From a bacterium (GTDB lineage: Bacteria; UBP13; UBA5359): a stretch of DNA of 6,648 nucleotides. A program made the translations under genes and the position numbers. Shown here one piece after another: positions 1 to 6,278 of this stretch. The DNA is taken from contig JAQUEL010000092.1 in NCBI GenBank assembly GCA_028685295.1, forward strand, positions 1 through 6,648, written 5' to 3'. The notes under the pieces are model-generated. The model searched no databases. It had not been told where the DNA came from and worked only from the letters and a program-made list of their open reading frames with translations. Position 1 is the first letter of the stretch, and each line of letters starts with the position of its first letter.

Positions 1-1817
1 TCCACTGCGTCCTTCAATAACTGCCGGCAGACAGAAGCTTTATCCCTCTTCTTTTCAGCTAATTTGAAATAATTCTGTCCCAGCGAGAGCCATCCACGGC
101 CCGATTTAGGCAGATAAGCTACGGCCTGCCGATTATGCTTGACGGCAGCTTCAAGCTGTCCTTCGCTTGCCAGAGAATCTGCCGCCCACATGCTGGAATA
201 ACCCCGGTATGTTCTGTATACGGATAAAATATTAACAGCCGCCGGAAGAAGCAGGCATAGCGCCAGCAGTTTGAGAAGTGCGCCCTTCAAATCTCTGGCT
301 ACATTTGCATCTTTAGAAGCCTGGAGTGCGGGGTGATTATCCGGAAGTGAAGCATGCTCGCCTTGACCGCTTGCAACATTAGCTATCGATTGTTGAGCAA
401 GTTGTTCAGCATTTGGGCACATTTGCAAATTTAGGCGCTGAGATGCTGAGGGCCCTAAAGAAAACCGCCAGTAAAGTTCTATTACCCCGATATAGAGATA
501 GAAGTAGGCCAGGGTGGTAAGAATATCGAAATTGGCCAGATTATGAACTAATACCGCTATGAAGGAGGCTCCTATCGAAGTAGCCAGAGCCAAACCTCCC
601 CGAGATCGCTGCAGAGATATAAAAACAAAAATTCTGCGTATGGAAACAGCAATTACCGTCAGATATACCAGGAGACCGAAAAAACCGTAGTTCGCTAAAT
701 AAGCCAGATAATTATTGTGAGGATTATCATAGTTGGTCCCAGGCTCAAGCCTGGCCAGCTCCAGCGATTTAAGCGGAGCAAAAGCCACACGAAAAGCCTC
801 ATGCCCTGAACCGAATAAGGGAGACTGCTTCACCAACGCCAGTGAATCGCGCCACAATAGAAGCCTGACTCTGACTGTAAAGGGATCCTGAAGGCGATTC
901 ATTATTCCCTGCGATAAACCGGATGTCTTTAAGCCGGCCATAAACAACGCTATCAATAGAAGCACCACCATCGCCGCTTTAAGCCGGTTTATGCTTTTAC
1001 CAGGGTTCATCTTCTCTTTATTACGCCCTGCCGCTAGCACTATGATAAAAAACAAGACCCCGGCGAAGGCTCCTATCCAGGCCCCTCTGGTATAAGTAGC
1101 AACAAGAACAGCCGCTGTCAGGATAAAAGAAAATATATAAAAGGCTTTTTCCACACGATGCCCGACGTAAAAGTATAATCCCAAGTTCAGAAAGATACAA
1201 TAAAGGAGTACATTGGCGAGGAATTCAGGGTTTCCAATGGTAGAATAAATACGAGGTCCGTAAATTTGCTCAAAGCCTACCAAATCAGGAAAAAATCTTT
1301 GGACCATACCAAAGATAGAAAGCAAAAAACCTGCCATGGCAAAGGTCTTAAGCAGGGATATCACCTGCTCCCGCCGTTGTACAGCCAAAGTCACGGTCCA
1401 GAAGAGTGCAATCAGGCTTATGGCCGTCGGCAGGCTCAAACTGCGAATATCGCTTCCATACCATGATAACGAAGGCTTGACGGAGAATACGGTGGATAAC
1501 ACTAAACTGAAGACCTGCAGCAACAACAGGACCGTCATGATCGACGGCGACCTGCCTATTCTCTGCAGCAGCGCGGCTAGAGAATGTGGGAAGTCCGAAA
1601 TCTGAAGCTTTTCCGATGTAACCTCTTTATGTCTCTGCGCCTTTGTGCTTGACAAAAAAAACCAGGCCAGAGTTACCATAATTAAACTGAATAGGCTGGA
1701 AAATATCAGCAACTTGGGTATCAAAAAAGCGAATATCGGCCGTCTGAAAAAAGTTAACGGAACTGCTAATATCAGCAGACAATGAAGATAAACGGCAATA
1801 TTCCGTGAGATTTTCAA
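1..1817 (-). CDS. O-antigen ligase/polymerase family membrane protein with C-terminal TPR region (3' end outside window)
   Basis: An open frame of 605 codons runs off the window edge without a stop. The protein is strongly hydrophobic with about ten or more likely membrane segments from the N-terminus to about residue 450, and one more near 510-530. Family features seen: GNPEFLAN near 195, TRGAW near 243-247, LLLWRDSL around W322, FGSGHEAF at 335-342, and NPHNNYLAYL with H367, in the large loop typical of Wzy_C/WaaL proteins. A polar Q/A/N-rich linker covers about 455-508. From W544 onward the sequence is amphipathic and TPR-like, as in bacterial ligases with TPR tails. Such enzymes transfer or polymerise lipid-linked glycan at the outer face of the inner membrane; some glycosylate pilins. 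The start is TTG, sharing two bases with the pilT3 stop, with GGGAG 8 nt upstream; no ATG or GTG lies close upstream in frame. Family call is firm; the acceptor is unknown. Confidence 0.87.
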   Translation of the reverse strand, partial: MKISRNIAVYLHCLLILAVPLTFFRRPIFAFLIPKLLIFSSLFSLIMVTLAWFFLSSTKAQRHKEVTSEKLQISDFPHSLAALLQRIGRSPSIMTVLLLLQVFSLVLSTVFSVKPSLSWYGSDIRSLSLPTAISLIALFWTVTLAVQRREQVISLLKTFAMAGFLLSIFGMVQRFFPDLVGFEQIYGPRIYSTIGNPEFLANVLLYCIFLNLGLYFYVGHRVEKAFYIFSFILTAAVLVATYTRGAWIGAFAGVLFFIIVLAAGRNKEKMNPGKSINRLKAAMVVLLLIALFMAGLKTSGLSQGIMNRLQDPFTVRVRLLLWRDSLALVKQSPLFGSGHEAFRVAFAPLKSLELARLEPGTNYDNPHNNYLAYLANYGFFGLLVYLTVIAVSIRRIFVFISLQRSRGGLALATSIGASFIAVLVHNLANFDILTTLAYFYLYIGVIELYWRFSLGPSASQRLNLQMCPNAEQLAQQSIANVASGQGEHASLPDNHPALQASKDANVARDLKGALLKLLALCLLLPAAVNILSVYRTYRGYSSMWAADSLASEGQLEAAVKHNRQAVAYLPKSGRGWLSLGQNYFKLAEKKRDKASVCRQLLKDAV

Positions 1818-2923
1818 TGTCTTGACTCCCGCAAAACATCCTGCGTACCGCTGCCGCTGAATATACCCCGCATATTCAAATCAAACTCCCTGGGATTATC
1901 CGCCTGGGATAATGCCTCTTCATAAGTGATGATTTCCTGCCTGCAAAGCTCTACCAGAGATTGATTCAGCGTATGCATGCCATGAAAAGAACCCTTCTGT
2001 ATCTCTCCGTATATAGTTCTGGCGGATGCTTTCTCAAGAACCATATCCCTAATTGTGGGCGAAGCTATAAGTATCTCCGTAGCCAGGGCACGCCCGCTGC
2101 CGTCTTTCCTAGCCGGCAGCCGCTGTGAGATAATGCCTTGTAGATTGTTAGCCAGTTGCAGCCTGATCTGCATCTGCTGGCCGGAAGGGAAGACATCGAT
2201 TATGCGGTCCAGTGTTTGAGCCGCATCGGCCGTATGCAAAGTACTTAAAACCAAATGGCCGGTTTCAGCAGCGGTAATGGCTGTAGCTATAGTTTCCGGA
2301 TCCCGCATCTCACCAATAAGGATAACATCCGGGTCCTGTCTCAGGACATGCTTTAACGCCGAAGCGAATGAATCGGTATCCAGACCTATCTCCCGCTGGC
2401 TTACCAGGCTCTTCTTATCCTTATAAAGAAATTCTATGGGGTCTTCAATGGTCACTATGTGGCACGATCTACTGATATTTATCTGCTCTATCATGGCTGC
2501 CAGAGTAGTGGATTTGCCTGAACCGGTAGGCCCGGTTACCAGCACCAGACCTCGGTTATGTCTGGTCAGATCCTTAACTATTGGAGGAAGCCCCAAAGCC
2601 TCGAGCGCCGGCACCTCTATGGGAACCATACGAACCGCTATCTCCACCGTGCCGCACTGTTTGAAGATATTTACCCTGAAACGAGCCAGATTCTCTATAC
2701 TATAGGCCAAATCCATCTCGTAACAGCCCTCTTCCATATTCCGCCGTTGCGCTGCCGAGAGCATGCTCCCGGCAAGCGCCAGAGTAGTATCAGGAGATAA
2801 CGGCTCGTTACCGGCAGTCACCAGCTGACCATTGATACGTATTACAGGTGGAACACCGGCTTTTATATGCAGATCCGATCCTTTGTGCTCCACCATTAAA
2901 TTCAGCAGTTCATCTATATGCAT
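1814..2923 (-). CDS. pilT: PilT-type pilus retraction ATPase, third and most diverged tandem copy (pilT3)
   Basis: A protein of 369 residues, close to the usual 340-370 for PilT. An N-terminal PAS-like domain (about 1-110, with SDLHIKAG at 16-23 and ARFRVN at 80-85) precedes the RecA-like ATPase domain. Core motifs are intact: Walker A GPTGSGKSTT at 131-140 (K137), Asp box TIEDPIEF at 158-165, Walker B DVILIGEMRD at 199-208 (E205), and His box GHLVLSTLHT at 222-231. The AIRNLIRE motif is degraded to TIRDMVLE (290-297). VLSTLHTADA and GEMRDPET recall PilB/GspE-type ATPases more than canonical PilT. The likely role is cytoplasmic ATP hydrolysis at the base of a type IV pilus; a PilU-like accessory role is an inference. 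The frame is open 41 codons further upstream to 3046, but that part overlaps pilT2 and is basic and unlike the family. MHIDELL at 2923 matches the pilT1 start, so I use it. The ribosome site is weak, 13 nt after pilT2, suggesting coupling. Confidence 0.93.
   Translation of the reverse strand: MHIDELLNLMVEHKGSDLHIKAGVPPVIRINGQLVTAGNEPLSPDTTLALAGSMLSAAQRRNMEEGCYEMDLAYSIENLARFRVNIFKQCGTVEIAVRMVPIEVPALEALGLPPIVKDLTRHNRGLVLVTGPTGSGKSTTLAAMIEQINISRSCHIVTIEDPIEFLYKDKKSLVSQREIGLDTDSFASALKHVLRQDPDVILIGEMRDPETIATAITAAETGHLVLSTLHTADAAQTLDRIIDVFPSGQQMQIRLQLANNLQGIISQRLPARKDGSGRALATEILIASPTIRDMVLEKASARTIYGEIQKGSFHGMHTLNQSLVELCRQEIITYEEALSQADNPREFDLNMRGIFSGSGTQDVLRESRH
1826..1830 (-). promoter_or_regulatory. 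Ribosome binding site deciding the TTG start of the ligase
   Basis: GGGAG on the minus strand lies 8 nt before the TTG at 1817, inside the last codons of pilT3. No other start codon in this frame lies close upstream, and the next in-frame ATG (about residue 49) would remove the first predicted membrane segment. This supports TTG as the true start. Confidence 0.65.
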
Positions 2924-2936
2924 AGCTTGCTCAACT

Positions 2937-4001
2937 TTAAACTTGCGCCAGCATCTGTTCAAATGCCTGCGGGTTATGAACCTTGGACAACGCTTCTTCC
3001 TTAGTAATAAGGCCCTTGTTACAGAGATCAAGAAGGCACTGATCAAGCGTCATCATACCCAGCTTGCTGCCGGTCTGCAACATGGAGGCTATCTGATGCG
3101 TTTTAGCCTCACGAATCATGTTGCGTATGGCCGAACTGGCTATCATGACTTCAAAGGCCGCTACGCGCCCTTTATCGCCAGCCTTGCGGCAGAGCATCTG
3201 TGAAATGACACCCAGCAGGTTAACCGAAAGCTGCATCCGGACTTGGGCCTGCTGGTGCATGGGGAAAACGTCGATAATTCTATCGACGGTTTGAACTGCA
3301 TCAGTAGTATGCAGGGTTCCAAATACCAGGTGCCCGGTCTCAGCCGAGGTGATCGCCAGAGATATAGTTTCTAAATCTCTCATCTCGCCTACAAGGATAA
3401 CATCGGGGTCCTGCCGCAGAACCGCGCGCAGAGCGGCAGAAAAGGAGTACGTATCTTCACCTAACTCACGCTGATTAACAAGCGCCTCTTTATCCTGATA
3501 GACAAACTCCACCGGGTCCTCCATAGTCATTATATGGCAGGCCTCCTGAGCGTTACGATAATCAAGCATAGCGGCCAGAGTAGTGGTCTTGCCTGAACCT
3601 GTAGGACCGGTTACCAGGACCAGTCCTCTGGGCTTCATTGCCAGGTCGGCACAGACCTGAGGCAGGTTCAACTCTTCCATAGTCTTTATCCTCAAAGGTA
3701 TGGCACGAAAACAACCGCCTATAGTCTCTCTCTGTTGAAAGACATTAACACGGAACCTGGCCAGTCCCTCTATGCTATAGGCCAGATCCAGTTCCAAATC
3801 ACGTTCAAAGCGCGCCTGTCTTTCGGGATTCAAAATACTATATATAAGTGTGCGGCATTTATCGTTATCGAGCATCTCGAACTCGGAAGAGACGAGCTCG
3901 CCGTAAATCCTGAGCATCGGTGGGCAGCCGGCCTTGAGAATAACATCGGATGCATCCCTTTCCACGGCATTTCTCAATATATCATCTAAAACCATAGTCA
4001 T
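2937..4001 (-). CDS. pilT: PilT-type pilus retraction ATPase, second tandem copy (pilT2)
   Basis: A 354-residue PilT protein. Motifs seen: ARFRVNVFQQ at 81-90, Walker A GPTGSGKTT at 132-140 (K138), Asp box TMEDPVEF at 159-166, Walker B DVILVGEMRD at 200-209 (E206), His box GHLVFGTLHT at 223-232 (H224, H231), and AIRNMIRE at 291-298, one residue from the canonical AIRNLIRE. These point to a working hexameric ATPase that pulls type IV pilins back into the inner membrane. The N-terminal SDLHL of the family reads SDVILK (18-23). The copy is mosaic: its DLAYSIE-LARFRV stretch resembles pilT3, while Walker B to His box resembles pilT1 and is almost identical in DNA. The start at 4001 has a strong AAGGAGG overlapping the pilT1 stop. 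A second ATG two codons later has better spacing and could be used instead. Confidence 0.95.
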   Translation of the reverse strand: MTMVLDDILRNAVERDASDVILKAGCPPMLRIYGELVSSEFEMLDNDKCRTLIYSILNPERQARFERDLELDLAYSIEGLARFRVNVFQQRETIGGCFRAIPLRIKTMEELNLPQVCADLAMKPRGLVLVTGPTGSGKTTTLAAMLDYRNAQEACHIMTMEDPVEFVYQDKEALVNQRELGEDTYSFSAALRAVLRQDPDVILVGEMRDLETISLAITSAETGHLVFGTLHTTDAVQTVDRIIDVFPMHQQAQVRMQLSVNLLGVISQMLCRKAGDKGRVAAFEVMIASSAIRNMIREAKTHQIASMLQTGSKLGMMTLDQCLLDLCNKGLITKEEALSKVHNPQAFEQMLAQV

Positions 4002-4004
4002 GCA

Positions 4005-4013
4005 CCCTCCTTA
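4005..4013 (-). promoter_or_regulatory. Strong ribosome binding site for pilT2, fused to the pilT1 stop codon
   Basis: TAAGGAGGG on the minus strand combines the TAA stop of pilT1 with a near-perfect Shine-Dalgarno sequence. The core GGAGG ends 4 nt before the first ATG (4001) and 10 nt before the second (3995). Stop and start are 9 nt apart, which suggests coupled translation. It is the strongest ribosome site in the window. Confidence 0.8.
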
Positions 4014-5096
4014 TTTGGCCCCGATAGCCAGCCCGCCGGTAGCCTGGCGTAGCAGATGAACAAACTCAGCCGGGTTGGAACTCTTGGCCAAAGCATGCTC
4101 TGCTTCGATAGCGCCATTTACCACCAGGTCCCTGAGATACTGATCCAGGCTGACCATGCCATACTCACCACCAGTCTGGATAATGGAGTACATCTGGTGA
4201 GTTTTACCTTCACGTATCAGACTTCGTATAGCCGGAGTAGCCACCATTATCTCAAAAGCAGCCACTCGCCCGCCTGTTTTGCGAGGCAAGAGCGTCTGAG
4301 ATATAACCCCTTGCAACGTAATAGCCAGCTGCGCTCGCACCTGTTCCTGCTGCTCAGGAGGAAAAACGTCTATAACGCGGTCGATAGTCTGAGCTGCGTC
4401 AGTAGTATGCAGCGTTCCAAATACCAGGTGCCCGGTCTCAGCCGCGGTGATTGCTAAAGATATCGTCTCCAGGTCACGCATCTCACCAACCAGAATAACA
4501 TCGGGGTTCTGGCGTAAAGCATGTTTCAATGCATCCGCAAAGGAATGCGTATCCACTCCCAACTCACGCTGGTTCACAACGCATTTTTTATCTGCGTGTA
4601 CAAATTCCACGGGATCCTCAATAGTTAATACGTGGCCGCGCTTTCTATCATTAATATAATCTATCATAGCGGCAAGCGAAGTGGACTTACCTGAACCTGT
4701 GGGCCCGGTTACCAATACCAAGCCCCTCGGCTTATCGGCAAGCTCTTTGGTAACCTCCGGCAACTTTAGGTCTTCAATAGTCAGCACTTTGATAGGGATC
4801 AATCGTAAAACAGCTCCGATGACATTTCTCTGCTGAAAGACATTGACACGGAAACGAGCAACTCCAGGCACTGCATGGGCAAGGTCAAGCTCATGCGTCT
4901 CTTCAAACTTGGATCTGCGCTCATCATTTAAAATAGCGTAGATGAGCTCTTTATTGCTCTCCGGAGTCAATACCGGCCATTGCGTCATCCTCTTCATTTT
5001 ACCGTGAATACGCATAACCGGAGGCTCCCCAACCTTAAGATGCAAGTCGGAAGCATTTATTTCCACCATTTCTCTGAGCATATCGTCTATATGCAT
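4011..5096 (-). CDS. pilT: PilT-type pilus retraction ATPase, first tandem copy, most canonical (pilT1)
   Basis: A 361-residue protein that follows the Pseudomonas PilT pattern almost throughout. Seen: ASDLHLKVGEPP at 15-26, VPGVARFRVNVFQQR at 76-90, Walker A GPTGSGKST at 131-139 (K137), Asp box TIEDPVEFVH at 158-167, Walker B DVILVGEMRD at 199-208 (E205), His box GHLVFGTLHTTDA at 222-234 (H223, H230), AIRSLIRE at 289-296, and IQTGGEYGM at 306-314. It should form a cytoplasmic hexamer that drives pilus disassembly and twitching or DNA uptake. The start at ATG 5096 aligns with the family N-terminus. A G-rich GGGGG lies 9 nt upstream as a modest ribosome site. It follows hisG by 38 nt with no convincing promoter between, so it is probably co-transcribed with hisG. 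Pilus assembly genes are not in the window. Confidence 0.97.
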   Translation of the reverse strand: MHIDDMLREMVEINASDLHLKVGEPPVMRIHGKMKRMTQWPVLTPESNKELIYAILNDERRSKFEETHELDLAHAVPGVARFRVNVFQQRNVIGAVLRLIPIKVLTIEDLKLPEVTKELADKPRGLVLVTGPTGSGKSTSLAAMIDYINDRKRGHVLTIEDPVEFVHADKKCVVNQRELGVDTHSFADALKHALRQNPDVILVGEMRDLETISLAITAAETGHLVFGTLHTTDAAQTIDRVIDVFPPEQQEQVRAQLAITLQGVISQTLLPRKTGGRVAAFEIMVATPAIRSLIREGKTHQMYSIIQTGGEYGMVSLDQYLRDLVVNGAIEAEHALAKSSNPAEFVHLLRQATGGLAIGAK

Positions 5097-5134
5097 CCGT
5101 TATAACCCCCAAATACGGATTACAACCCCGTTGT

Positions 5135-6004
5135 TCAATCGATTACTTTATTCAAAGGATACTCCACTATGCCCTGAGCATCCATCCGCTTCAATTGCGG
5201 TATGATATCCCGGACGACCCTGGAGCTGACAATGGTATCCAGGCTGTACCAATTATTTCCGACCAATTGAGAAACGGTCGGCTTCTTCAAAGCAGGAAGT
5301 ATGCTGATAACCTCCTCCAGACGATCTCCAGGAACATTCATCTTAAGTCCGACCATATCCTCGGCCCTTAAGGCACCCTTGAGCATAATCACCAGATTTT
5401 CTATCTTGGTTCGCTTCCACTCGTTCTGCCAGGCTTCCTTGTTGACAATAAGCTTGGTAGAAGATTGAAGAATATCATCCACAATGCGCAGATTATTGGC
5501 CTTAAGAGAGCGCCCCGTTTCAGTCAACTCCACTATAGCATCGACCAGATGCGGAACCTTGACTTCGGTAGCGCCCCAGGAGAACTCCACCGTGGCCTTT
5601 ACACCCCTGGCAGCCAGATAATCCTTTGTAGCATCTACCAGTTCTGTCGCAATACGCTTACCCTCAAGATCCTTTACACTTCTGATATCGGAATCCTGTG
5701 GTACCGCCAGGACCCAACGAACAGGCTTCATGCCCGCTTTTGCGTAAAGAAGGTCAGCTACTTCCACTACATCGGCCCGGTTCTCCATTATCCAATCTTT
5801 ACCGGTAAGTCCCATGTCCAGGATACCATCCTGAACATAGCGCGGTATTTCCTGTGCTCTTATCAGCATACAATCCATCTCATCATCGTTGATCACAGGA
5901 AAATACGATCTATCACTAACAGATATACCGTAGCCCGCTTTACGGAAGAGATTAAACGTAGCCTCCTGGAGGCTTCCTTTAGGCAATGCAACTTTCAGCT
6001 TCAT
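5135..6004 (-). CDS. hisG: ATP phosphoribosyltransferase, long form (HisG)
   Basis: HisG condenses ATP with phosphoribosyl pyrophosphate, the first and feedback-controlled step of histidine synthesis in the cytoplasm. The 289-residue product is the long form. Seen: [12 protein letters not shown] at 5-16, [13 protein letters not shown] at 48-60, [10 protein letters not shown] at 63-72, the PRPP-binding segment [20 protein letters not shown] at 155-174, [16 protein letters not shown] at 196-211, and a C-terminal ACT-like regulatory domain (about 215-287, with VGLKMNVP and a terminal [10 protein letters not shown]). The presence of this domain means HisZ is not expected to be needed. The frame extends 13 codons upstream to ATG 6043, but that ATG lacks a ribosome site, whereas 6004 has AAAGGA 6 nt upstream and starts at the family N-terminus ([11 protein letters not shown]). 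No other his gene is adjacent; the neighbour downstream is pilT1. Confidence 0.97.
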   Translation of the reverse strand: MKLKVALPKGSLQEATFNLFRKAGYGISVSDRSYFPVINDDEMDCMLIRAQEIPRYVQDGILDMGLTGKDWIMENRADVVEVADLLYAKAGMKPVRWVLAVPQDSDIRSVKDLEGKRIATELVDATKDYLAARGVKATVEFSWGATEVKVPHLVDAIVELTETGRSLKANNLRIVDDILQSSTKLIVNKEAWQNEWKRTKIENLVIMLKGALRAEDMVGLKMNVPGDRLEEVISILPALKKPTVSQLVGNNWYSLDTIVSSRVVRDIIPQLKRMDAQGIVEYPLNKVID

Positions 6005-6010
6005 CTTTTT

Positions 6011-6016
6011 TCCTTT
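6011..6016 (-). promoter_or_regulatory. Ribosome binding site deciding the hisG start
   Basis: AAAGGA on the minus strand sits 6 nt before ATG 6004. The alternative ATG at 6043 is preceded by an AT-rich stretch with no purine-rich site, so 6004 is the better start. Confidence 0.7.
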
Positions 6017-6041
6017 CCACAGATCCCGATCCACAATAGAC

Positions 6042-6056
6042 ATACGTACTACGTAT
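6042..6056. promoter_or_regulatory. Perfect 15-bp palindrome in the hisG leader, possible operator
   Basis: The sequence is ATACGTA, a central C, then TACGTAT: seven base pairs of perfect symmetry on each side of one base. It lies about 30-45 nt downstream of the predicted hisG transcription start and 38 nt before the ATG. A single central base is too short for an RNA hairpin loop unless the inner pairs open, so a DNA site for a dimeric regulator fits better. The regulator is unknown, and the symmetry could be chance. Confidence 0.4.
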
Positions 6057-6077
6057 TATTCTTTAGGAACATAATAC
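6053..6077 (-). repeat. Inverted repeat in the hisG leader (possible RNA hairpin)
   Basis: GTATTAT (arm at 6071-6077) and ATAATAC (arm at 6053-6059) form a 7-bp AT-rich stem around an 11-nt loop in the leader RNA. One arm shares four bases with the 15-bp palindrome. The stem is weak, and no run of U follows it, so it is not a terminator. No histidine-rich leader peptide accompanies it. Confidence 0.3.
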
Positions 6078-6093
6078 CCGGCATAACAGATTA

Positions 6094-6122
6094 ATTATAG
6101 TAGCAGACAGAAACACTTTCAA
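6094..6122 (-). promoter_or_regulatory. Near-consensus sigma70-type promoter for hisG and the downstream operon
   Basis: On the minus strand, TTGAAA (6117-6122) is separated by exactly 17 bp from a perfect TATAAT (6094-6099). This is the optimal spacing for the housekeeping sigma factor, with one mismatch in twelve. Transcription would start near 6087, giving a leader of about 83 nt to hisG. The location between the FecR-gene hairpin and hisG, in the right orientation, strengthens the call. Since gaps in the following genes are short, it probably drives hisG, the three pilT genes and the ligase. Confidence 0.8.
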
Positions 6123-6135
6123 GAGCGCACAAAGC

Positions 6136-6165
6136 AGAAAGGCCGCCTAGAGAGGCAACCTTTCT
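6136..6165 (-). terminator. Hairpin, likely terminator of the FecR-domain gene
   Basis: The minus strand contains AGAAAGGTTGCCT, loop CTCT, AGGCGGCCTTTCT: a 13-bp stem in which two positions are G-U pairs. On the plus strand those two positions are C-A mismatches, so the structure pairs fully only in minus-strand RNA. It lies about 114 nt after the FecR-domain stop and 13 bp upstream of the hisG -35 box, where a transcript end is expected. The following bases (GCTTTGTG) hold only a short T run, so intrinsic termination may be weak. An 8-bp direct repeat AAAGCAGA (plus strand 6131-6138, 6172-6179) brackets the hairpin. Confidence 0.55.
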
Positions 6166-6278
6166 TTCCCGAAAGCAGAGGTGCAGGCCGGGCACTAAAC
6201 ATTAAGATCGCTTACAGGCTCAGAAAACAGGAATCATTCCATCAAGCGTATTAATGTTCATGCTCGAACAGCACACTA

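Noticed and set aside
1266-1605. Plus-strand frames opposite the ligase gene
   Set aside because: Both lie antisense to coding sequence with clear membrane segments and family motifs and show no domain of their own.
1627-1839. 70-codon minus-strand frame
   Set aside because: It is out of frame with the ligase, whose frame there encodes clear membrane segments and continues beyond this short frame; no protein family resemblance.
2924-3046. Extended N-terminus of pilT3 (41 extra codons to 3046)
   Set aside because: It lies inside the pilT2 coding region in another frame, is rich in Arg/Lys/Leu and unlike PilT, while ATG 2923 gives an N-terminus matching pilT1 and the family.
5097-5134. Possible promoter or terminator between hisG and pilT1
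   Set aside because: A 5-bp inverted repeat (ACAAC/GTTGT, 3-base loop) is too small for a terminator and has no T run. TTGAAC is not followed by a usable -10 box at proper spacing.
6005-6043. Extended N-terminus of hisG (13 extra codons to ATG 6043)
   Set aside because: There is no ribosome site before 6043 and it overlaps the palindrome. ATG 6004 has a well-spaced AAAGGA and starts at the usual HisG N-terminus.
6048-6086. Short leader frame [11 protein letters not shown] in the hisG leader, tested as an attenuation peptide
   Set aside because: It has no histidine codons, no ribosome site and no terminator hairpin with a U run after it.
5465-6094. 209-codon plus-strand frame opposite hisG
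   Set aside because: It is antisense to a well-conserved gene and has no recognisable domain; an overlap shadow.
6255-6270. TGTTC-6-GAACA inverted repeat, LexA-like at first sight
   Set aside because: The half-site order and spacing differ from known LexA boxes, and it lies just after the FecR-gene stop, far from the hisG promoter.
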